Position numbers and translations under genes: made by a program | From: Micromonospora coerulea | Lineage (GTDB): Bacteria > Actinomycetota > Actinomycetes > Mycobacteriales > Micromonosporaceae | Assembly (NCBI RefSeq): GCF_016598485.1 | Contig: NZ_JAEMUW010000020.1 | Coordinates: forward strand, 1 to 64,000 | Length of the DNA stretch: 64,000 bases | Reading direction: 5' to 3' | The notes under the pieces: generated by a model | Told to the model about the DNA's origin: nothing | What the model saw: only the letters and a program-made list of their open reading frames with translations | Databases searched by the model: none | In this document: positions 23,552 through 31,597 of the stretch, piece by piece | Position numbering within the stretch: position 1 is the stretch's first letter | How the letters are laid out: each line of letters begins with the position of its first letter

Positions 23552-25258
23552 TCAGCCGAGCAGCTCCAGGTGCCGGTGGGCGTCGGCCGCGATGTCCTCG
23601 TGCCGCAGCCAGCGCCGCGCCCACAGCCGGGCGGCCGCCTCGGCCTGCTCGTCGCCCCACGCGGCGTGCTCCACCAGCAGCGCGGTGGTCAGGGCGTACG
23701 CCATCCGCAGCGCCAGCCCGCGCGCCCCCGCCACCACCTCGACGGCGGTCGGGTCGACGGTCACCTCGGCGAGGGTGCCGCGCAACTCGTCGGTGACCGC
23801 GGCGAGGGTGTCGGCCAGGGCGGGGGAGATCGGGCGGGCCAGGTCGACGGCGGCGGCGAGCCGGCGCAGCAGCGGCCCGCCGGCGTCCTCCCGGGTGACC
23901 GCGCGCAGCACGTCCAGGGCGAGCACGTTGGTGGTGCCCTCCCAGATGGGCAGCACCTGGGCGTCGCGCAGCAGCCGGGGCACCCCGGTGTCCTCGATGT
24001 AACCGGCCCCACCGAAGGCCTCCACGTACTCGCTTGCGGAGGAGACGGCGAGCCGGCCGGTGGCGAGCTTGGCCAGCGGCGCCACCACGCGCAGTTCGGC
24101 GGCGGCCTCCGGGTCGGCGCCCACCTCCACCCGGCCCAGCAGGGCGAAGGCGTGCCCGGCCAGCGCGAACGCGCCGGCCGCGTCGACCGCCAAGGCGCCC
24201 AGGGTGCCCCGGTGCAGGGGGGACTCGCCGAGCCGGCCGCCGGCGACCTGCCGGGCCTCGGCGTACGCGCGGGCGTAGGCCAGGCCGCGGCGCATGCCGG
24301 CGGCGGCGGCGGAGGCGTTGTGCACCCGGGTCACCACCACCAGGGTCATCGCCCGGACCAGGCCCGGCACGGCCGGGTCGCCGAGCGGCAGCGCGTACGC
24401 GTCGCGCAGCCCGATCTCGGCGGTGGGCAGCGCCCGGGTGCCGAGCTTGTACTTGAGCCGGTGCACGATGACCCCGGGGGCGGGCGCGTCGGGGGCGATG
24501 GTGGCCCCGGCCAGGGGCGAGTCGGCGGCGTAGCGGGGCACCAGGAACGGCGCCAGCACCCGGCTGCCCCGGCCGGCGTCCTCCGGGCGCGCCAGCGCCA
24601 CCGCCATCGGCGCGTCGGCAGCGGAGCAGAACCACTTCTCCCCGGTCAGCCGCCAGGAGCCGTCGGCGGCGGGCCGGCCGATGGTGCTGGATCGGGACAG
24701 GTCGGAGCCGCCCTGCGACTCGGTCATCCACTGGCCGCTGACGATCGCGGTGTCCGGGTCGGTGGCGATCAGCCGCGGCAACCAGGCGTCCCGCACCTCG
24801 GCGTCGACCTCCGGCAGGCTCAGCAGCGCGGCGGCGCCGTCGGCCATCGCCACCGGGCAGGAGAAGGTGGCCGACTCGGGGCCGTACAGGTGCAGCAGGG
24901 CGTGCTGGACGACGCGGGCGGCGGCCCCCCAGGTGCCGCGCGCGGACTCCAGGTAGGGCAGCGCGACCACCGCGTGCCGGGCGGCGGCGGCCCGCTGGGC
25001 CTGCCAGCCGGCGGAGGTGTCGACCCGGTCGACGCGGGCACCCCACGGGTCGTAGCGGACCAGGGTGGGCGGGTGCGCCTCGGCGTCGGCGTGCGCGGCG
25101 CGCAGCGGCCCGGCCACGTCGGCGGCCAGGTCGGCCAGCCGGCCCTTGGCGGCGGCGTGCCCGGCCGGGCCGAGCTGCCGCTCCAGCCAGGATCGCAGCA
25201 GCGGGTCGCCGCTGTACGGGTCGTCGGGGGTCGGTACCGGCTGCACGTAGCGGCTCAT
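23552..25258 (-). CDS. Acyl-CoA dehydrogenase, AidB-like
   Basis: A 568-residue FAD enzyme of the long AidB-like acyl-CoA dehydrogenase group. It contains VSGQWMTESQGGSDLSRSST (the flavin-binding T-E-x-x-G-G-S-D motif near residue 183), WRLTGEKWFCSAADAPMAVA, HRLKYKLGTRALPTAEI and EYVEAFGGAGYIEDTGVPRL with LPIWEGTTNVLALDVLRAV. The G-G-x-G-Y-x-E-D and I-W-E-G-T-x-N blocks are diagnostic. AidB of E. coli protects DNA against alkylation; related proteins act in fatty-acid oxidation, and sequence alone does not decide. ATG at 25258 with GGAG upstream. Confidence 0.9.
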   Translation of the reverse strand: MSRYVQPVPTPDDPYSGDPLLRSWLERQLGPAGHAAAKGRLADLAADVAGPLRAAHADAEAHPPTLVRYDPWGARVDRVDTSAGWQAQRAAAARHAVVALPYLESARGTWGAAARVVQHALLHLYGPESATFSCPVAMADGAAALLSLPEVDAEVRDAWLPRLIATDPDTAIVSGQWMTESQGGSDLSRSSTIGRPAADGSWRLTGEKWFCSAADAPMAVALARPEDAGRGSRVLAPFLVPRYAADSPLAGATIAPDAPAPGVIVHRLKYKLGTRALPTAEIGLRDAYALPLGDPAVPGLVRAMTLVVVTRVHNASAAAAGMRRGLAYARAYAEARQVAGGRLGESPLHRGTLGALAVDAAGAFALAGHAFALLGRVEVGADPEAAAELRVVAPLAKLATGRLAVSSASEYVEAFGGAGYIEDTGVPRLLRDAQVLPIWEGTTNVLALDVLRAVTREDAGGPLLRRLAAAVDLARPISPALADTLAAVTDELRGTLAEVTVDPTAVEVVAGARGLALRMAYALTTALLVEHAAWGDEQAEAAARLWARRWLRHEDIAADAHRHLELLG

Positions 25259-25359
25259 CCGTCGCTCCTTGGAGGGTGTGCGCCGACGGTAGACGATGCC
25301 GCCGCCAGCGCGACAGGGGCAATGTGGCTGCGCGGGGACGTACCGGGCGCTTACGGTCG

Positions 25360-25824
25360 ATGCTGATGGGCAGCGAGCAGGGATGGAGCAGACCCGCCCG
25401 GCGGCGCCGGCCGATGCGCACCGGCCTGCTGCTGGGCGGGCTCGGCGTGGGCTTCTGCCTGATCGGCGTGGCCGGCCTCGCCGTGTGGAACGTGCAGGTG
25501 GTGATGCAGGCCAACGGACCGGTGCGGGACACCGCCGACGGGTTCTTCCGGGAGGTGGCGGCCGGCGACACCGACCAGGCGTACGAGAGGCTGTGCAAGG
25601 AGGCGCGGGGCCGGTGGAGCGCGGTCGGCTTCGGCAGCTGGGTGCGCACCCCGCCGCAGGTCAGCGGCTACGAGATCACCGACGTGGCGATCTCCACCCT
25701 GCGCGGCCGCCCGCGTGCCACGGTGACCGTGCGGGTGACCCGCGACGGCGGGGCCAGCGAGGAGCGCAAACTCCCCGTGATCCAGGAGAACGGCAGGTGG
25801 CGGGTCTGCGGGGACCCGTTCTGA
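25360..25824 (+). CDS. Single-span membrane protein with extracytoplasmic NTF2-like domain
   Basis: About 154 residues: a basic head (RPARRRRPMRTG), one membrane helix (LLLGGLGVGFCLIGVAGLAV), then an external domain starting GPVRDTADGFFREVAAGDTD, with AYERLCKEARGRWSAVGF, ISTLRGRPRATVTVRVTRDG and a final QENGRWRVCGDPF. This is the DUF4878/NTF2-like arrangement with a C-terminal W-R-V-C motif common in actinobacterial surface proteins. Two Cys in the outer domain could form a disulphide. ATGs at 25360 and 25366 are both possible starts. The function is unknown. It converges with tdk, 3 bp between stops. Confidence 0.75.
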   Translation: MLMGSEQGWSRPARRRRPMRTGLLLGGLGVGFCLIGVAGLAVWNVQVVMQANGPVRDTADGFFREVAAGDTDQAYERLCKEARGRWSAVGFGSWVRTPPQVSGYEITDVAISTLRGRPRATVTVRVTRDGGASEERKLPVIQENGRWRVCGDPF

Positions 25825-25827
25825 GGC

Positions 25828-26547
25828 TCAGCCGCGCGGGCCGAGGTCGCCCGAGCGGTAGTGGCGGCGGCAGAGCACCTGGTAGCGCACGTCGGCGCTG
25901 GCCACGGTGTCGCCGATGACGACCTGCGCGCCCTCGCGGGCCACCCGTCCGTCGACGACCCGGGCGTTGAGCAGCCCCTCCCGGCCGCACCAGCAGAGCA
26001 CCTCCACCTGGATCCGGGCCACCTCGTCGGCGAGTTCGAACAGCCGCTGTGCGGCCGGGAACAGGCAGGAGCGGAAGTCGGTGGCCAGGCCGAAGGCGTA
26101 CACGTCGACGTCGTAGTTGTCGACCAGCTCGGCCATCTGCTCGATGTGATCCAGGTCGTAGAAGGACGCCTCGTCGCAGATCAGGTAGTCCACGCGTACC
26201 CCCTCGGCCCAGGCGTCGCGGACCAGGTCGCGCAGGTCGAGGGCGTCGGTGACCTCGATGGCGGAGTGGGCCAGGCCGATGCGGGTGGTGACCTGCGGGC
26301 CCAGCGACCGGTCGATGCGGGTGGTGACCAGGCCGCGGCGGCCCTGCCGGGCGTGGTTGTAGTTCATCTGCAGGGCCATGGTCGACTTGCCGCAGTCCAT
26401 CGGGCCCCAGAAGAACTTCAGGGCGGCGGCGTGCAGCGGACGCCCGTCGACGCCGCGGGCGGCGGCGCAGCCGCCGACGCGGGTGTCGTCCGGTCCCGGG
26501 AGGGGCCGGGCCAGGCAGATCGGGGCGGCAGCGGCGTGGTCGGTCAC
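25828..26547 (-). CDS. tdk: Thymidine kinase
   Basis: A type II (TK1-like) thymidine kinase of the nucleotide salvage pathway. It shows LKFFWGPMDCGKSTMAL (P-loop), RIDRSLGPQVTTRIG, the Walker B/lid segment VDYLICDEASFYDLDHIEQM, YAFGLATDFRSCLFPAA and the zinc cluster VEVLCWCGREG with a later C-x2-H (LCRRHY). The usual length is about 190-215; the annotated GTG adds an N-terminal extension of about 30 poorly conserved residues, so a start nearer LHAAALKFFWG is possible. It is the last gene of a probable gdpD-MFS-tdk operon. Confidence 0.93.
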   Translation of the reverse strand: MTDHAAAAPICLARPLPGPDDTRVGGCAAARGVDGRPLHAAALKFFWGPMDCGKSTMALQMNYNHARQGRRGLVTTRIDRSLGPQVTTRIGLAHSAIEVTDALDLRDLVRDAWAEGVRVDYLICDEASFYDLDHIEQMAELVDNYDVDVYAFGLATDFRSCLFPAAQRLFELADEVARIQVEVLCWCGREGLLNARVVDGRVAREGAQVVIGDTVASADVRYQVLCRRHYRSGDLGPRG

Positions 26548-26602
26548 GTCGGGGCAGCCTAGTCCATCGATCGGCCCCGATCCGGGCCGTGCGTGGCCGC
26601 GC

Positions 26603-27994
26603 CTAGAGCACCCGGGGCGGGGTGTTGCCCGCGGCCACGATGGCGCGCCGGATCGGCACGGCGGCCAGCAGCGCGAACCCGACCACGAAGAAGATCAGCA
26701 GTGAGACCAGGCCCACCCGGTAGGAGGCGGTGAGCTGGAACACCAGGCCGAAGGCGAGCGGCCCGAGCCAGCTGGTGCCCTTGTCGCTGATCTCGTAGAA
26801 GCCGTAGTACTCGCCCTCCTTGCCGGCGGGGATGAGCTGGCTGAACAGCGACCGGCTCAGCGCCTGGCTGCCGCCGAGGACCAGGCCGATCGCCCCGCCG
26901 AGGATCATGAACGGCAGCGGCGCCTCGGCGGGCAGCCGGAACGCGGCGATGATCACACCGGTCCAGAGCACCAGGCTGATCAGCAGGGTCTTCCACGCGC
27001 CGATGCGCCCGGCGAGCGCGCCGAGCGCCAGCGCACCGCCGAAGGCGAGGAACTGCACCAGCAGGATCGTCGTGATCAGCGTGCTCTGCCCCAGCCGCAG
27101 CTCCTTGGTGCCGTACTGGCTGGCCAGAGTGATGACGGTCTGGATGCCGTCGTTGTAGACCAGGAAGGCGAGCAGGAAGAACAGCGTCAGCGGGTACGCC
27201 TTGATGTTCCGCAGGGTGTGGCCGAGCTGCCGGAACCCGTCGGTGAGCACGTTGCCGCCGCCGACCCGGGCCGCCGCGGCGGCGGCGGGGTGTTCGCGCA
27301 GCCAGCGCAGCGGCACCAGGGTGAACGCCGCCCACCACACGCCCGCGGACACGATCGACCAGCGGGCCAGGTCGAGGGTGCGCTGCGGGTTGCCCTCCTC
27401 GCTGAGCATCGTCACCGCGACCAGGTTCAGCGCGAGCAGCAGGCCGCCGCCGAGGTAACCGATGGCCCAGCCGCGGCTGGAGATGCCGTCGCGTTCGTCG
27501 GGGCCGCCGAGCTGTGGCAGGAACGAGTTGTAGACGACCATGGCCGCGCCGAAGGAGATGTTCGCGATCAGGAACAGCGCCCCGCCGAGCAGGTAGCGCT
27601 CGCCGGTGACGAAGGCGAAGGCGGTGGTGGCGGCGGCGCCGGTGAACGCGGCGGTGGCCAGCAGCCGCTTCTTGTGCATCGACCGGTCGGCGATCGCGCC
27701 CATCACCGGCAGCACGAATACGGTGAGGAAGACCGACAGCGAGATCAGGTACGGGTAGTAGGAGCCGGCGGCGACCCGGATGCCGAGCGGGTGCACGTAC
27801 CCCTCGCAGCTGTCCGCGCCGAGCTCGCAGCCGGCGGCCAGTTCGGTGACGGTGGTGAGGAACGGGCCGAGGAAGACCGTGATGACGGTGGTCTGGAAGG
27901 CCGAGTTGGCCCAGTCGTAGAGGTACCAGCCCCGCCGCTCGCGGCGGGTGCTCGACGGGGGCTCGTGCAGGGTCGGGCTGACCGTCTCGGCCAT
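26603..27994 (-). CDS. UMF1/Atg22-type MFS transporter
   Basis: A 463-residue membrane protein of the UMF1 (Atg22-like) family. The family hallmark GWYLYDWANSAFQTTVITVF is at residues 22-41, LPVMGAIADRSMHKKRLLAT is the motif-A loop, and YNSFLPQLGGPDERDGISSR and FSQLIPAGKEGEYYGFYEIS follow, with about 12 membrane helices. Atg22 relatives release amino acids from vacuoles; bacterial substrates are not established. It lies between gdpD and tdk on the same strand with gaps of 20 and 56 bp. Confidence 0.92.
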   Translation of the reverse strand: MAETVSPTLHEPPSSTRRERRGWYLYDWANSAFQTTVITVFLGPFLTTVTELAAGCELGADSCEGYVHPLGIRVAAGSYYPYLISLSVFLTVFVLPVMGAIADRSMHKKRLLATAAFTGAAATTAFAFVTGERYLLGGALFLIANISFGAAMVVYNSFLPQLGGPDERDGISSRGWAIGYLGGGLLLALNLVAVTMLSEEGNPQRTLDLARWSIVSAGVWWAAFTLVPLRWLREHPAAAAAARVGGGNVLTDGFRQLGHTLRNIKAYPLTLFFLLAFLVYNDGIQTVITLASQYGTKELRLGQSTLITTILLVQFLAFGGALALGALAGRIGAWKTLLISLVLWTGVIIAAFRLPAEAPLPFMILGGAIGLVLGGSQALSRSLFSQLIPAGKEGEYYGFYEISDKGTSWLGPLAFGLVFQLTASYRVGLVSLLIFFVVGFALLAAVPIRRAIVAAGNTPPRVL

Positions 27995-28013
27995 CGGTTC
28001 CTCCGCCAGGTGT

Positions 28014-28781
28014 TCAGGCGGCCCAGTGGCCGCGGCTGCGGTAGACGTCGCGCAGCACGCCGACGTGATCGGTCATGATGCCATCCACGCCGAGATCAAG
28101 TAAGTCGTGCATGTCGGCAGGATCGTCGATCGTCCAGACGTGCACCTGCAGGCCGATCCGGTGGCAGTAGGCGAGGAACCGGCGGTCGACCACGGGGATG
28201 CTCCCGTAGCGGACCGGGACCTGGGCGGCGACCACCGACGGCGGTAGCCGCAGCGACCGTCCGTGCAGGGAGGCCATCCGCAGCCGGGCCACGCCGCGCA
28301 TGCCGAGGCTGGTGGCGACCTTCGGCCCGGCCATGGCGCGCAGCCGGGTCAGTCGGGCGTCGCTGAAGGAGGCCAGCAGCACCCGGTCGACCGCGCCGGC
28401 CCGGGCGACCGTGGCGATGGTGGGTTCCACCCCGCCGTCGGCCTTGACGTCGATGTTGAAGCGAACCTCCGGCCAGGCGCCGAGGATCTCGTCGAGGCGG
28501 GGGACCACGGCGGCGCCGCCGACGCGGACCGAGGCCAGGTCGGCCCAGCGCAGGTCGGCGATGCGGCCGGACTCGCCGGTGACCCGGCGCAGGGTGGCGT
28601 CGTGGAAGATCACCGCGACGCCGTCGGCGGTGGCGTGCACGTCGGTCTCGACGTACCGGTAGCCCAGCGCGATGGCGCGGGCGAACGCGGCGGCGGTGTT
28701 CTCGTCGCCGTGGGCCGCGCCGCCGCGGTGGGCGAAGGCCAGCGGTGCGGGGGCGTCGAGGTAGCCGCAACGGGGTTGCAC
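28014..28781 (-). CDS. Glycerophosphodiester phosphodiesterase
   Basis: A GDPD TIM-barrel enzyme that hydrolyses glycerophosphodiesters to glycerol-3-phosphate and an alcohol. Visible motifs are APLAFAHRGGAAHGDENT (the H-R-G-x7-E-N-T start), YVETDVHATADGVAVIFHD (E-x-D and H-D metal/catalytic residues), RFNIDVKADG and VHVWTIDDPADMHDLLDLGV followed by DGIMTD. GTG at 28781 gives 255 residues, the usual length; the open frame further upstream has no similarity. It is probably the first gene of a gdpD-MFS-tdk operon. Confidence 0.92.
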   Translation of the reverse strand: MQPRCGYLDAPAPLAFAHRGGAAHGDENTAAAFARAIALGYRYVETDVHATADGVAVIFHDATLRRVTGESGRIADLRWADLASVRVGGAAVVPRLDEILGAWPEVRFNIDVKADGGVEPTIATVARAGAVDRVLLASFSDARLTRLRAMAGPKVATSLGMRGVARLRMASLHGRSLRLPPSVVAAQVPVRYGSIPVVDRRFLAYCHRIGLQVHVWTIDDPADMHDLLDLGVDGIMTDHVGVLRDVYRSRGHWAA

Positions 28782-28896
28782 GCCCGGCAGTATGCCCGCC
28801 CCGGATGTCCGTCGGGTGACCGGAGGATGAGAACTCCGGCAGGTTGCCGGCTTCAAGCTTCCCTATAGGTCCCTGTCGCGCCTAGGATGGGGCGCG

Positions 28897-29358
28897 ATGA
28901 GTGATGATGTGTACTCGGTCGAGCAGGTGGCCGACCGGTTGGGGCTGCACCCGCGCACCGTGCGCGGCTACATCCGGTCCGGCCGGCTGCGGGCGGTGCG
29001 GATCGGCAAGCAGTACCGCATCGCCCGCGCCGACCTCGACGCGCTGACCGGCGGGCCGCGGCCCGCGTCGCCCCCGCGCGCCGCCGGGCCGAGCGTGGAG
29101 GTGTCCAGCATCGTGCAGGTCGACGGCGTCGACCGGGCCGCGGCCGACCGACTGGGCACCCTCGTCCTGGCCGGGGCGAACACCAGCCACGACCCCGCGC
29201 ACCCGCTGCGCGTCCAGACCGTGCACGACGAGGAGCGACAGCGTATGAAGATCGTCATTCTCGGTGGCGCCGCCGCCACCGCCGACCTGCTGCACCTGCT
29301 CGACGCCGTGCTCGCCGGCGGCAACGGCCTGCTCACCGGGGCGGCCGACGATGCCTGA
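28897..29358 (+). CDS. HTH (MerR/excisionase-type) DNA-binding protein
   Basis: A 153-residue protein. Residues 5-50 form an excisionase/MerR-like winged helix: YSVEQVADRLGLHPRTVRGY, IRSGRLRAVRIGKQYRIARA, DLDALTG. After a Pro/Arg-rich linker comes a second domain of about 85 residues (VEVSSIVQVDGVDRAAADRL ... RMKIVILGGAAATADLLHLL) that may bind a ligand or a partner. The stop overlaps the start of the DUF4180 gene by 8 bp, so the two are translationally coupled. The pair might be a sensor/effector unit; this is inferred from the overlap only. Confidence 0.85.
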   Translation: MSDDVYSVEQVADRLGLHPRTVRGYIRSGRLRAVRIGKQYRIARADLDALTGGPRPASPPRAAGPSVEVSSIVQVDGVDRAAADRLGTLVLAGANTSHDPAHPLRVQTVHDEERQRMKIVILGGAAATADLLHLLDAVLAGGNGLLTGAADDA

Positions 29359-29731
29359 CACGCTGCAGGAGCGGATGGGCGTGCCGGTGCTGCTCTGCGA
29401 CCCGGCCGGCCCGCCGGTGGCCACCGTGGCGGACGCGCTGGACCTGATCGGCGCGGCCTTCCTCGGCGCCGAGGTGGTCGCCGTGCCCGCCGGCCGGCTG
29501 GACCCGGGCTTCTTCGCCGTGGGCACCCGCTTCGCCGGCGAGGTGATGCAGAAGTTCGTCAACTACCGGCTGCGCCTGGCCGTCGTCGGCGACATCTCCC
29601 GGCACCTCGCGGCCAGCGCGGCCCTGCGCGCGCTGGTCCACGAGTCCAACCGCGCCGACCACGTGTGGTTCGTCCCCGACCTGGACGCGCTCGACGCCCG
29701 CCTGGCCGGGGCCGCGCCGCGGCGACGTTGA
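29351..29731 (+). CDS. DUF4180 protein
   Basis: A 126-residue DUF4180 family protein: GVPVLLCDPAGPPVATVADA near the start, LDLIGAAFLGAEVVAVPAGR, FAGEVMQKFVNYRLRLAVVG and DISRHLAASAALRALVHESN. The fold is alpha/beta with a well-conserved F-V-N-Y-R-x-R-L-A-V-V-G-D-I-S core. No biochemical function is established for the family. The ATG lies within the end of the HTH gene. Its stop directly abuts the stop of the facing SDR gene. Confidence 0.85.
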   Translation: MPDTLQERMGVPVLLCDPAGPPVATVADALDLIGAAFLGAEVVAVPAGRLDPGFFAVGTRFAGEVMQKFVNYRLRLAVVGDISRHLAASAALRALVHESNRADHVWFVPDLDALDARLAGAAPRRR

Positions 29732-30574
29732 TCAGGCCACCCAGCCGGCGGTGAGCGCGGTGACCGCGCGTCCGTCGAGGTCGGCGAGCTTCGCGCCGAC
29801 GAACTGCCGGGCCGTGAGCGAGGTCTGCACCCGCGGTGCCGGCTCCGGGTCGGTCAGGGTCGCGACCACGGCCGCGGCCGCGTCGGCCGAGGACTGGGCC
29901 GCGGCGAACGCGCCGGCCGTGCGCTCCAGGTACGCCCGCAGCGCCGGCCCGTAGGCCCCGGCCTGCCCGACGGCGGCGTCCCGGTCGATGCCGACGTTGG
30001 CGACGAACTCGCTGGCCACCGCGCCCGGCTCGACCACGGTGACGATCACCCCGACGGTCGCGGCGACCGGGGCAAGGGACTCCATGAAGCCCTCGACGGC
30101 GAACTTCGCCGCGCAGTACGCCTCGTTGAACGGCTGCCCGACCACTCCGCCGACGCTGGTGACGGTGACCAGCCGGCCGCCGCTGTCCCGCAGGTGCGGC
30201 AGGGCGGCCCGGCTGACGTGCAGGACGCCGAAGAAGTTGACCTCCATGACGGCCCGTACGTCGTCGACGGTCTCCTGCTCCAGGGTGCCCACGTGCCCGG
30301 CGCCCGCGTTGTTGACCACCGCGTCGAGGCGACCGTGGGCGGCGATCACGTCGGCGACGCAGGTGGTCACCGAGGCCGGGTCGGTGACGTCGAGCCGGCG
30401 TACCTCGACGAGGTCGGCGACCCCGGCGGCGTCGGCGGTGCGGCGCAGCGCGTCGGCGCGCGACACGTCGCGCATGGTGGCCACGGCCCGCCACCCGGCG
30501 CGGGCCGCGCCCACGGCGATCTCCAGCCCGATGCCGGTGGACGTGCCGGTGATCAGCACGGTCGGTGAGTTCAT
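29732..30574 (-). CDS. Short-chain dehydrogenase/reductase
   Basis: A 280-residue classical SDR: cofactor loop TVLITGTSTGIGLEIAVGAA (G-x3-G-x-G), Asp in VRRLDVTDPASVTTCV, VVNNAGAGHVGTLE (N-N-A-G), the Ser of TVTSVGGVVGQPFN and the catalytic Tyr-x3-Lys in EAYCAAKFAVEGFMESLAPV. GGAGG stands about 11 bases before the ATG. A perfect 8-bp inverted repeat (30624-30643) lies about 50 bp upstream and may be its operator. Substrate unknown. Confidence 0.92.
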   Translation of the reverse strand: MNSPTVLITGTSTGIGLEIAVGAARAGWRAVATMRDVSRADALRRTADAAGVADLVEVRRLDVTDPASVTTCVADVIAAHGRLDAVVNNAGAGHVGTLEQETVDDVRAVMEVNFFGVLHVSRAALPHLRDSGGRLVTVTSVGGVVGQPFNEAYCAAKFAVEGFMESLAPVAATVGVIVTVVEPGAVASEFVANVGIDRDAAVGQAGAYGPALRAYLERTAGAFAAAQSSADAAAAVVATLTDPEPAPRVQTSLTARQFVGAKLADLDGRAVTALTAGWVA

Positions 30575-30623
30575 CGCTGCTGCCTCCTCGCCGGGACGCC
30601 CTGTCCCGGCCGAAGAGTCTCAT

Positions 30624-30643
30624 CCTTCGAGCGCACTCGAAGG
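30624..30643. promoter_or_regulatory. Perfect palindrome upstream of the SDR gene
   Basis: CCTTCGAG-CGCA-CTCGAAGG, a perfect 8-bp dyad. It lies 50 bp before the SDR start codon and 5 bp after the PlsC-type gene's stop (both genes on the minus strand). It could be an operator of TetR/MarR type for the SDR or a terminator for the acyltransferase; the low G+C of its arms favours an operator. Confidence 0.5.
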
Positions 30644-30647
30644 CAAA

Positions 30648-31421
30648 TCAGGCCGGCCGGTGCCGGCGGTGGACGCGGCTGGTGTCGACCGGGCGGCCCG
30701 GGTCGACGTGGCGGGGTTCGTCGGGTTCATCCGGTCGCAACGGGACCAGGTCGTCGGTGATCGCGTCGATGATCCGGTCGGTGGCCCGGCGGGCCGCCCC
30801 CGGGGTGCCGGGGGGCAGGTCGCGCAGCGTCACCGGGGCCCCGAAGTGCACCCGGATGGTCGGGCGGCGCCGCAGTGCCCGGGCCAGGCCGCGCAGCATG
30901 CCCTGGGGGGTCCGGTACGGCAGCACCTCGTGGGAGCCCCACTGGGCGACCGGGATCACCGGTGCGCCGCAGGCGAGCGCGAGCCGCGCGGCGCCGGTCT
31001 TGCCGCGCTCGGGCCACATGCCCGGGGCCAGCCCGATCCGCCCCTCGGGGTAGACCAGGATCACCGAGCCACCGGCGACGGCCGACGCGGCCATGTCGAG
31101 CGCCTGGTGCACGGAGGCGGTGCCCCGGTCCACGCGGATGTGCCCGGCGCGGCGCATCAGCGGGCCGAGCACGGCGGTGCGGAACAGTCCACCGGTGGCC
31201 ATGATCCGCGGGGCGACGCCGCGGGCGCGGCACGCGGCGGCCAGCACCACGGGGTCGAACGGGCTGATGTGGTTGGCGGCCAGGATCAACGGTCCGCGGC
31301 GCAGCTCGGCCGGCACGTCGCCGGTGACCTCAAATCGGCCGAGCGCGGCGACGATGGCGCGGGCGAGCAGTTGGGCGGCGCGCCACAGCAGCGGCGGTCG
31401 CCACGGGGTCGGGTTGTCCAT
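30648..31421 (-). CDS. 1-acyl-sn-glycerol-3-phosphate acyltransferase-like (PlsC)
   Basis: A 257-residue membrane-associated acyltransferase of glycerolipid synthesis. It has the four PlsC blocks in order: NHISPFDPVVL (N-H-x4-D, near residue 50), MATGGLFRTAVLGPLMRRAG, VYPEGRI (E-G near residue 123) and PVIPVAQWG. An N-terminal hydrophobic/amphipathic stretch (LLARAIVAALGRF) can anchor it. Such enzymes add the second acyl chain of phosphatidic acid or act on mannosylated or other lipids. Its start is about 175 bp from cydA, on the opposite strand. Confidence 0.9.
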   Translation of the reverse strand: MDNPTPWRPPLLWRAAQLLARAIVAALGRFEVTGDVPAELRRGPLILAANHISPFDPVVLAAACRARGVAPRIMATGGLFRTAVLGPLMRRAGHIRVDRGTASVHQALDMAASAVAGGSVILVYPEGRIGLAPGMWPERGKTGAARLALACGAPVIPVAQWGSHEVLPYRTPQGMLRGLARALRRRPTIRVHFGAPVTLRDLPPGTPGAARRATDRIIDAITDDLVPLRPDEPDEPRHVDPGRPVDTSRVHRRHRPA

Positions 31422-31552
31422 CAGAGCGAGATGGTCGCACGCGTCGGGGTGAGCGGGGGACCCGATCCCGGGTGAGCGGCAGAGGTGATCAGGGTCATTG
31501 GTCCCGGGCCGGATCGGGACCCCCGGCCCTGTCGGCCCTTCTACGACGCGCA

Positions 31553-31577
31553 GTAGTATTTACTACGTCCCGTAGTA
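31553..31577. promoter_or_regulatory. GTAGTA/TACTAC dyad in the cydAB promoter region
   Basis: GTAGTA-TT-TACTAC is a perfect dyad at 31553-31566, and another GTAGTA follows at 31572-31577. It is an AT-rich island 20-45 bp before the cydA start codon and includes a possible -10 (TAGTAT, 31554-31559). TACTAC/GTAGTA half-sites resemble those of BlaI/MecI-type repressors; the identity of the regulator is a guess. Confidence 0.5.
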
Positions 31578-31597
31578 CGCACAGCTGGGGGTTTCAG

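Noticed and set aside
23465..25366. 633-codon + strand frame opposite the acyl-CoA dehydrogenase
   Set aside because: Low-complexity Gly/Gln/Val/His product, typical of an antisense frame of a GC-rich gene.
31472..31597. 42-residue extension of CydA
   Set aside because: CydA proteins begin close to VDALDVARWQFG; the extension is not conserved and covers the promoter dyad.
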